From Pantoea agglomerans (GTDB taxonomy: Bacteria > Pseudomonadota > Gammaproteobacteria > Enterobacterales > Enterobacteriaceae), in contig NZ_CP090207.1 of the NCBI RefSeq assembly GCF_021397715.1, positions 3,968,001 through 4,032,000 on the forward strand: a DNA stretch of 64,000 nucleotides. The letters are read 5' to 3'. This document shows, one piece after another, positions 58,878-64,000 of the stretch; positions within the stretch are counted from its first letter, which is position 1; the number at the start of each line of letters is the position of its first letter. Under the pieces are notes generated by a model that was given only the letters and a program-made list of their open reading frames with translations, was not told the origin of the DNA and ran no database searches. Both the position numbers and the translations under genes were made by a program.

Positions 58878-60146
58878 TTAGCGCACGGTCACCGTCAGCT
58901 TTCCGGCCTGCCACTCATCAATCAGGAAATAGGGCATCGGCAGCAGCCATTGGCCATTTTTCACCTGAGCCGGGTAGTGCCAGCTTTTGCCGTCACCGCT
59001 CATTTCTATCTGCTGACGGGCACCGTCGGCGGCATGGGATTGACCGGTGAGGCTGGCAAAGCCGACATTACTGCCGACGTGAAATCGGGGCATCTGCCAG
59101 CGCACTGGCGGATGTGCTGGCCACGGCTGCGCCTGATGAAAATGAAACAGTTCATCATGGTTGAGAACACTTTCACGCACCGTTGGCCACAGCGCCGTCT
59201 TGAGGAAAGACTGATCGGTAAAGCGTTCGCTGCCGCGGTATTGCGCAATAAATTCGCGCATGGTCTGTTCGACCTGACGAAAAACACCGTGACAGCCGCC
59301 CCACATGCCGGCCAGCAGCAGTTCGGTATGGGAGAAGTAGTCGCGCATATGATGGAACCAGTAAGGCGACGCCAGCCAGGCGTTGACCGCCGCCACCTCG
59401 CGCTCGGAGAGCAGCGAGTCGGCATCGCGGACGATAAAGCGTTTCACGCCGGGATCGTCCATCACCAGAAAGCGCCACAGCGTCGGGAACAACGTTTTTT
59501 CGTGGGACATATCGATCCGCTGAACGTGCGGTTGATCGAGCCGTTGCCAGACATGCTGCGGCACGCTGTCATCCAGATAGATGCGACACACCCAGCCCGG
59601 ATAGAGCTCAGGCGCCACCTCAACGTTTTTAATCAGGGTTTCGCAGTAACGCGGCTGGTCACCATACAGGCTGAAGGCGATCACATTCTGCTGCGGCTGG
59701 CTGAGGTCGATCGGCTCGGGCTGCGCAGCGGGAAACGCAACCCGCGCGCCCTGCCGGAAACGGGCGTCCGATTGCTGCAACGATTCCAGGCCGTAACGCG
59801 TCACCTCATCCTGCTTATCCAGCCAGCCACACACTTCGGTCAGGCCATCCAGCCAGGTGGCTGACGCGGTAGCGCGCACCGCCGGTGGCGACTGGTAAAT
59901 TTTCTGGTAGGTTTTGTAGGCTTTGTGATGCTGACCGAGACGCATCAGACAGAGCGCGTAGTCGCTGAGTACCTGCATCTGATGGGGCTGATAGCGCAGC
60001 ACCTCTTCGCAGTAGCGGGCAGCCTGCGCATAATCGCCCTGCTGCATGGCGGCGCGAAACTGTGCGGCACTGCTCTCAAGACGGGCATTGAGCGCAACGG
60101 GATTCAGGTTAACGGCGGGACGACGAACGGGAATAGTCTTGCGCAT
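58878..60146 (-). CDS. TPR protein with glycosyltransferase-like domain, function unknown
   Basis: A 422-residue protein with no equivalent between rmuC and udp in E. coli. Residues about 26-90 form two TPR-like helical pairs (MQQGDYAQAARYCEEVL, LMRLGQHHKAYKTYQKIY). Residues about 153-365 resemble a GT-A glycosyltransferase fold: VIAFSLYGDQPRYCETLIKN, YPGWVCRIYLDDSVP, FIVRDADSLLSERE with a DxD at 241-243, FHHMRDYFSHTELLLAGMWGG, and FTDQSFL. There is no signal peptide or membrane helix, so it is probably cytoplasmic. The sugar donor and acceptor are unknown. It lies 97 bp after udp and 85 bp before rmuC. Confidence 0.8.
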   Translation of the reverse strand: MRKTIPVRRPAVNLNPVALNARLESSAAQFRAAMQQGDYAQAARYCEEVLRYQPHQMQVLSDYALCLMRLGQHHKAYKTYQKIYQSPPAVRATASATWLDGLTEVCGWLDKQDEVTRYGLESLQQSDARFRQGARVAFPAAQPEPIDLSQPQQNVIAFSLYGDQPRYCETLIKNVEVAPELYPGWVCRIYLDDSVPQHVWQRLDQPHVQRIDMSHEKTLFPTLWRFLVMDDPGVKRFIVRDADSLLSEREVAAVNAWLASPYWFHHMRDYFSHTELLLAGMWGGCHGVFRQVEQTMREFIAQYRGSERFTDQSFLKTALWPTVRESVLNHDELFHFHQAQPWPAHPPVRWQMPRFHVGSNVGFASLTGQSHAADGARQQIEMSGDGKSWHYPAQVKNGQWLLPMPYFLIDEWQAGKLTVTVR

Positions 60147-60190
60147 CGGGCACTCTCAGCTTCCGTTGAAAGGCTGCGCCGGGGCTATCC

Positions 60191-60231
60191 GGCAGCAGGC
60201 TGGCCTTATGTCCGGCCGTTAACCTGCTGCC
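60191..60231 (-). other. Stem-loop between udp and the TPR/GT gene
   Basis: A perfect 9-bp stem GGCAGCAGG / CCTGCTGCC encloses a loop with an inner GGCC pair. No U-tract follows, so it looks like an mRNA-stabilising or processing hairpin and not a terminator. Confidence 0.5.
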
Positions 60232-60243
60232 TGACAGTAAGGG

Positions 60244-61005
60244 TTATAACAAGCGGCGAGCCGCTTCAACCACAATTTTTACCGCATCGCTTTCGGTCTG
60301 TTTCATCGTCACCGCATCCGGGATCTCTTTCTGGGTACGGTTAACGATCACGCCCGCCACCATGCCGGCTCGCAGCCCCTGGCTGGCGCACATGGTTAAC
60401 AGTGTAGCGGATTCCATCTCATAGTTGAGGACGCCCATCTCCTGCCACTCTTTCATCGATCCCTGGAAGCGATTCACCACTCGCCCGGAGAAGGTGTCGT
60501 AGCGCTCCTGGCCTGGATAGAACGTGTCAGAAGAGGCGGTGATGCCGATATGAGTCTTCGCGCCACAGGCTTCTGCTGCGGCCACCAGCGCCGTGGTACA
60601 GGCAAAGTCGGCCACGGCCGGGAACTCCATCGGCGCGAAATGCAGGCTGGCGCCGTCAAGACGCACTGACCCGGTGGTTACCAGCACATCGCCAACGTTG
60701 ATGTGCGGCTGGATAGCGCCGGTGGTGCCCACGCGCAGGAAGGTGCGTACGCCAAGCTGCGCCAGCTCTTCAACCGCAATAGAGGTGGAAGGGCCGCCGA
60801 TGCCGGTTGAGCAGACCACCACCGGTTTGCCGTCCAGCTTAGCCAGCCAGCTGGTAAATTCGCGGTGTGAGGCCAGATGCGTGGCATCCTCCATCAGTCC
60901 GGCAATCTTCTTCACGCGCTCCGGATCGCCGGGCACAATCGCCAGGGTGGCGCCCTGCAGATCGGCTTTCGTCAGGCCCAGATGGAAAACGTCAGACTGT
61001 GTCAT
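60244..61005 (-). CDS. udp: Uridine phosphorylase
   Basis: Udp cleaves uridine to uracil and ribose 1-phosphate in pyrimidine salvage. It has 253 residues, as in E. coli. The PNP/UDP signature is [20 protein letters not shown] with Arg in [22 protein letters not shown] and LRVGTTGAI. The uracil-binding FQGSMKEWQ and [10 protein letters not shown] are present. The upstream region carries two CRP sites. Confidence 0.99.
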   Translation of the reverse strand: MTQSDVFHLGLTKADLQGATLAIVPGDPERVKKIAGLMEDATHLASHREFTSWLAKLDGKPVVVCSTGIGGPSTSIAVEELAQLGVRTFLRVGTTGAIQPHINVGDVLVTTGSVRLDGASLHFAPMEFPAVADFACTTALVAAAEACGAKTHIGITASSDTFYPGQERYDTFSGRVVNRFQGSMKEWQEMGVLNYEMESATLLTMCASQGLRAGMVAGVIVNRTQKEIPDAVTMKQTESDAVKIVVEAARRLL

Positions 61006-61037
61006 TTCAGACTCCTGTTAAGGGAAGGTAGCGCGTC

Positions 61038-61043
61038 ACTCTA
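61038..61043 (-). promoter_or_regulatory. udp promoter -10
   Basis: TAGAGT on the minus strand is placed so that transcription would start near 61031. That puts the proximal CRP site at about -41.5, a class II position. Confidence 0.55.
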
Positions 61044-61064
61044 CGTCAGCACGCCCGATAAATA

Positions 61065-61080
61065 TGTGACAGCATTCACC
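61065..61080 (-). promoter_or_regulatory. CRP site 1 of udp
   Basis: TGTGA-N6-TCACC read on the plus strand; one mismatch to the symmetrical CRP consensus. Centre at about 61072.5. Confidence 0.75.
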
Positions 61081-61116
61081 GAAGAAAATGAAAGTTACAT
61101 TTATCACTAAAAACAA

Positions 61117-61132
61117 TGTGATGTTTATCACA
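61117..61132 (-). promoter_or_regulatory. CRP site 2 of udp
   Basis: A perfect TGTGA-N6-TCACA, centred 52 bp from site 1. The E. coli udp promoter has two CRP sites at about this spacing with CytR bound between them; TTACATTTATCAC in the interval (61095-61107) may belong to that complex. Confidence 0.85.
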
Positions 61133-61307
61133 ATATCACATCGGTTTCGCTGACATTGGCTTCGCCGGGGCTGTGTCGGCCTCATCACAGTGTTAAAGAG
61201 GTGGATGGTATTGTCCGCTGCTGACTCTGTTACCCGACGTCTGGCTCGCACGGTGTCCGGCCAGGCTATAGTTACGTGATTGCGCCATTGCTTGCACGGA
61301 GAGAATA

Positions 61308-62141
61308 ATGAAAACCAGTGATAATATGACACAAAAAGCCGCGGCAGGGACCTTTGCGCCTGCCGTTCTGCCCACCGCTTCTACCACCATTATTACCGAC
61401 AGTCCGGCGATTCACGCCGGTGAGACCTCAGTGCCAAGCCAGGGCGAAAATATGCCCGCCTTTTATGCCAGACCGAAATCTGCCGACGGTCCGTTACCGG
61501 TGGTGCTGGTGGTGCAGGAGATCTTTGGCGTCCATGAACACATCCGTGATATCTGCCGCCGTCTGGCGCTGGAAGGCTATCTGGCTATCGCTCCGGAACT
61601 CTACTTCCGCGAAGGCGATCCCAACGATTACCACGATATCCCGACCCTGTTCAGCGAGCTGGTGAGCAAAGTGCCCGATACACAGGTGCTGTCCGATCTT
61701 GATCATGCGGCCAACTGGGCGGCGCGTAACGGCGGCGATATCCGGCGTATGGGCATTACCGGGTTCTGCTGGGGCGGCCGCATCAGCTGGCTCTATGCGG
61801 CGCACAATCCGCAACTGCGCGCGGCCGTCGCCTGGTATGGACGTCTGACCGGCGATCGGACCATGAAGCAGCAGAAGCATCCTATCGATGTCGCCGTCGA
61901 TCTTAGCGCCCCGGTGTTAGGTTTATACGGTGGACAGGATGAGGGGATTCCGCTGGAGAGCGTTGAGCAGATGCGTCAGGCGCTGCACGCGGCCAATGCC
62001 ACCGCGGAGATCATCGTCTATCCCGAAGCCGGACATGCCTTTAATGCTGACTACCGTCCGAGCTACCATGCTGAATCTGCCAGTGATGGCTGGGCGCGGA
62101 TGCTGGCCTGGTTCAGGCAGTATGGCGTCGCATCGCAATAA
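61308..62141 (+). CDS. ysgA: Dienelactone hydrolase family protein YsgA
   Basis: An alpha/beta hydrolase of the dienelactone hydrolase family, 277 residues (E. coli YsgA 271), physiological substrate unknown. The Cys-Asp-His triad is visible: Cys154 in GFCWGG, Asp211 in GGQDEG and His243 in AGHAFN; Glu71 in VVQEIFG matches the family's second glutamate. GGAGAG lies 5 nt before this ATG. The hydrophobic stretch near residues 15-30 is not a clear signal peptide. It is divergent from udp. Confidence 0.92.
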   Translation: MKTSDNMTQKAAAGTFAPAVLPTASTTIITDSPAIHAGETSVPSQGENMPAFYARPKSADGPLPVVLVVQEIFGVHEHIRDICRRLALEGYLAIAPELYFREGDPNDYHDIPTLFSELVSKVPDTQVLSDLDHAANWAARNGGDIRRMGITGFCWGGRISWLYAAHNPQLRAAVAWYGRLTGDRTMKQQKHPIDVAVDLSAPVLGLYGGQDEGIPLESVEQMRQALHAANATAEIIVYPEAGHAFNADYRPSYHAESASDGWARMLAWFRQYGVASQ

Positions 62142-62143
62142 GC

Positions 62144-62166
62144 AAAAAAGGGGCGCTGTGCGCCCC
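62144..62166 (-). terminator. metE intrinsic terminator
   Basis: Stem GGGGCGC / GCGCCCC with loop TGT, and TTTTTT on the minus strand, 33 bp after the metE stop and 2 bp from the convergent ysgA stop. Confidence 0.93.
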
Positions 62167-62199
62167 GATATCGTAACAGCCTCGCCGTTCTGACCCGTT

Positions 62200-64000
62200 T
62201 TATGCTGTTTCATCACGCAGCTTCTTCGCCGCCGTCACCATGTTTGCCAGCGCCTGCCGCGTCTCGGTCCAGCCGCGCGTTTTCAATCCGCAGTCCGGGT
62301 TCACCCACAAACGCGCTTCCGGAATCCGCTTCGCCGCTTTCCGTAACAGCGCTTCCATCCACTCGACGCTCGGTACGTTAGGCGAATGAATATCGTAGAC
62401 GCCCGGACCGATTTCATTCGGATAGTCAAAGTGTTCAAACGACGCCAGCAGATCCATGTCGGAGCGTGAGGTTTCAATGGTAATCACATCCGCATCCAGC
62501 GCCGCGATAGAATCCATGATGTCGTTAAACTCGCAGTAACACATATGGGTGTGAATCTGGGTTTCATCCCGCGCCACCGCGGCATTCAGGCGGAAAGCCT
62601 CGACCGCCCAGCTCAGATAGGCAGCCCAGTCAGACTGATGCAGCGGCAACCCTTCGCGCAGCGCTGGTTCATCAATCTGGATAATGCCAATACCGGCTTT
62701 TTCCAGATCGGCGACTTCATCACGCAGCGCCAGCGCAATCTGTTTCGCGATGGTTTCACGCGACACATCTTCGCGCGGGAAAGACCAGCACAGAATCGTC
62801 ACCGGGCCGGTCAGCATCCCTTTCACCGGCTTGTCGGTCAGCGACTGGGCATATTTCGCCCATTCAACGGTAATCGCTTCCGGCCGGCTGACGTCACCGA
62901 TGATCACCGGCGGTTTCACGCAGCGTGAGCCATAGCTCTGTACCCAGCCATTCTGGGTAAAAACAAACCCATCCAGATGTTCGCCGAAGTATTCAACCAT
63001 GTCGTTGCGTTCCGCTTCGCCATGTACCAGCACATCCAGCCCCAGCCGCTCCTGCTCAGCGATCGCCTGTCTGATGTGCTCAGCGATGCCGGTGCGGTAA
63101 TGATGGCTGTCGAGGCGGCCCTGTTTAAAATCGAGACGCAGGCCGCGAATTTCCGGCGTCTGCGGGAAAGAGCCGATAGTGGTGGTTGGCCAGGCAGGCA
63201 GATTAAAGCGCTGGCGCTGTGCTTTTGCCCGCTCGCTGTAACGGCTGTGACGTTCGCTGTCCTGCGGCGTGATGGCCTGCAAACGCTGACTGACCGCGGC
63301 GTTATGCACGCGACTGGAGTGCGCACGGGCCCGAATCGGCGCGCTCCAGGCCTCCAGTGACGCGGCATCGTTGCGGTTGAGCGCCTGCGTCAGCAGTGAA
63401 AGCTCGGTGCATTTTTGCAGCGCGAAGGCGAACCAGCTTTTCACTTCCTCATCCAGTCGCGTCTCGACGCTCAGGTCGATCGGACTGTGCAGCAACGAGC
63501 AGGAGGAGCCAATCCACAGCTGCGCGCGCTGGGCGATCAGCGGCTGCAGACGCGTAAACCAGCGGCTCAGATCGGCACGCCAGACGTTACGTCCGTTGAT
63601 CACCCCCAGCGACAGCAGCCAGCTGGCCGGTAATTGCTGATTCAGTTGCTGAATATCATCCCGGCCGTGTACCAGATCGACATGCAGCCCCTGCACCGGC
63701 AGCTCACGGATCACCTCAATGTTCTGTCCGATGCTGTCGAAATAGGTGGTCAGCAGCAGTTTACTCTGCCCCTGTAGCGCATCAAAGGCGGGCCTGAACG
63801 CCTCACGCCATGACTGCGGCAGCTCCAGCGCCAGCGCCGGTTCATCAATCTGCACCCATTCGATGTCACGTTTCGCCAGTTCCGCCAGGACCTGCTGGTA
63901 GACCGGCAGAATCGCCTGCAGCAGCGAGAGGCGGTCAAACGGCTCGCCTTTCACCTTACCCAGCCACAGATAGGTGATCGGTCCCAGCAGCACTGGCTTG
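62200..64000 (-). CDS. metE: Cobalamin-independent methionine synthase MetE (5' end outside window)
   Basis: MetE transfers a methyl group from 5-methyl-tetrahydropteroyl-triglutamate to homocysteine, the last step of methionine synthesis without B12. The window holds about the C-terminal 600 residues (E. coli total 753). The frame is open at the window edge (KPVLLGP), so the apparent start at 63993 is an internal Val codon. Zinc ligands lie in HTHMCYCEF and [11 protein letters not shown]; the homocysteine/folate motif FPQTPEIR is seen. metR would be expected beyond the edge. Confidence 0.98.
   Translation of the reverse strand, partial: KPVLLGPITYLWLGKVKGEPFDRLSLLQAILPVYQQVLAELAKRDIEWVQIDEPALALELPQSWREAFRPAFDALQGQSKLLLTTYFDSIGQNIEVIRELPVQGLHVDLVHGRDDIQQLNQQLPASWLLSLGVINGRNVWRADLSRWFTRLQPLIAQRAQLWIGSSCSLLHSPIDLSVETRLDEEVKSWFAFALQKCTELSLLTQALNRNDAASLEAWSAPIRARAHSSRVHNAAVSQRLQAITPQDSERHSRYSERAKAQRQRFNLPAWPTTTIGSFPQTPEIRGLRLDFKQGRLDSHHYRTGIAEHIRQAIAEQERLGLDVLVHGEAERNDMVEYFGEHLDGFVFTQNGWVQSYGSRCVKPPVIIGDVSRPEAITVEWAKYAQSLTDKPVKGMLTGPVTILCWSFPREDVSRETIAKQIALALRDEVADLEKAGIGIIQIDEPALREGLPLHQSDWAAYLSWAVEAFRLNAAVARDETQIHTHMCYCEFNDIMDSIAALDADVITIETSRSDMDLLASFEHFDYPNEIGPGVYDIHSPNVPSVEWMEALLRKAAKRIPEARLWVNPDCGLKTRGWTETRQALANMVTAAKKLRDETA

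Noticed and set aside
58791..59864. 357-residue open frame on the plus strand opposite the TPR/GT gene
   Set aside because: The minus-strand frame is longer, has recognisable repeats and a DxD-type motif, and fits the spacing between rmuC and udp. The plus-strand protein has no family-like features and overlaps the rmuC SOS box region.

Overview
The window is a 64-kb stretch of core chromosome from an enteric gammaproteobacterium. Gene content, gene order and protein lengths match Escherichia coli closely, but several local differences point to the Erwiniaceae (Pantoea/Erwinia). The clearest is a thiamine operon reduced to thiC-thiE; in Pantoea (LPP-1 plasmids) and Erwinia amylovora (pEA29) the sulfur-carrier branch is known to be plasmid-borne. 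The family assignment is an inference. I saw no prophage, insertion sequence, CRISPR array, toxin-antitoxin pair or defence system, and no clearly new multigene system.

Layout. 1-3052: an rRNA operon on the minus strand (23S cut by the window edge, tRNA-Glu, 16S), with its leader and promoters up to about 3404. 3522-11006: the PurR-controlled purHD operon, a YjaH-type lipoprotein, hupA, and nudC-hemE-nfi-yjaG. 11096-16499: rsd, a TPP riboswitch with thiC-thiE, then a MocR-type regulator divergent from a DUF1127 peptide in the place where E. coli has thiFSGH. 16560-30814: the transcription/translation block read leftward (four tRNAs, tufB, secE-nusG, rplKA, rplJL-rpoBC). 31563-34549: coaA, then birA and murB. 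34655-40202: a complete rRNA operon (5S, 23S, tRNA-Glu, 16S) with P1/P2. 40261-44245: pepQ-yigZ-trkH-hemG. 44388-47846: FadR-controlled fadBA. 47863-56000: fre, ubiD, pepE, rfaH and tatABCD. 54208-58853: ubiE-ubiJ-ubiB and an SOS-box-preceded rmuC. 58878-64000: a TPR/glycosyltransferase-like protein of unknown function, CRP-controlled udp, a dienelactone hydrolase and the 3' part of metE.

How it fits together. Most of the window serves growth-rate-linked gene expression: two rrn operons, five tRNA species counting tRNA-Glu, EF-Tu, NusG, SecE, L1/L7-L12/L10/L11, the RNA polymerase beta and beta' subunits, and the sigma70 antagonist Rsd. The rest covers purine, haem, thiamine, CoA, biotin, ubiquinone and methionine metabolism, fatty acid beta-oxidation, Tat export and nucleoside salvage.

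Most notable observations. (1) The second rRNA operon has an rrnA-type upstream neighbour (hemG) but an rrnB-type downstream neighbour (murB) and an rrnB-type spacer tRNA, so the junction looks like the product of past recombination between rrn operons. (2) The two operons are direct repeats enclosing a 36.8-kb segment that carries rpoBC. (3) The thiamine operon stops after thiE, leaving a five-codon ORF overlapping its stop. (4) An uncharacterised TPR plus GT-like protein is inserted between rmuC and udp. (5) The rplK promoter lies inside the secE-nusG terminator hairpin.
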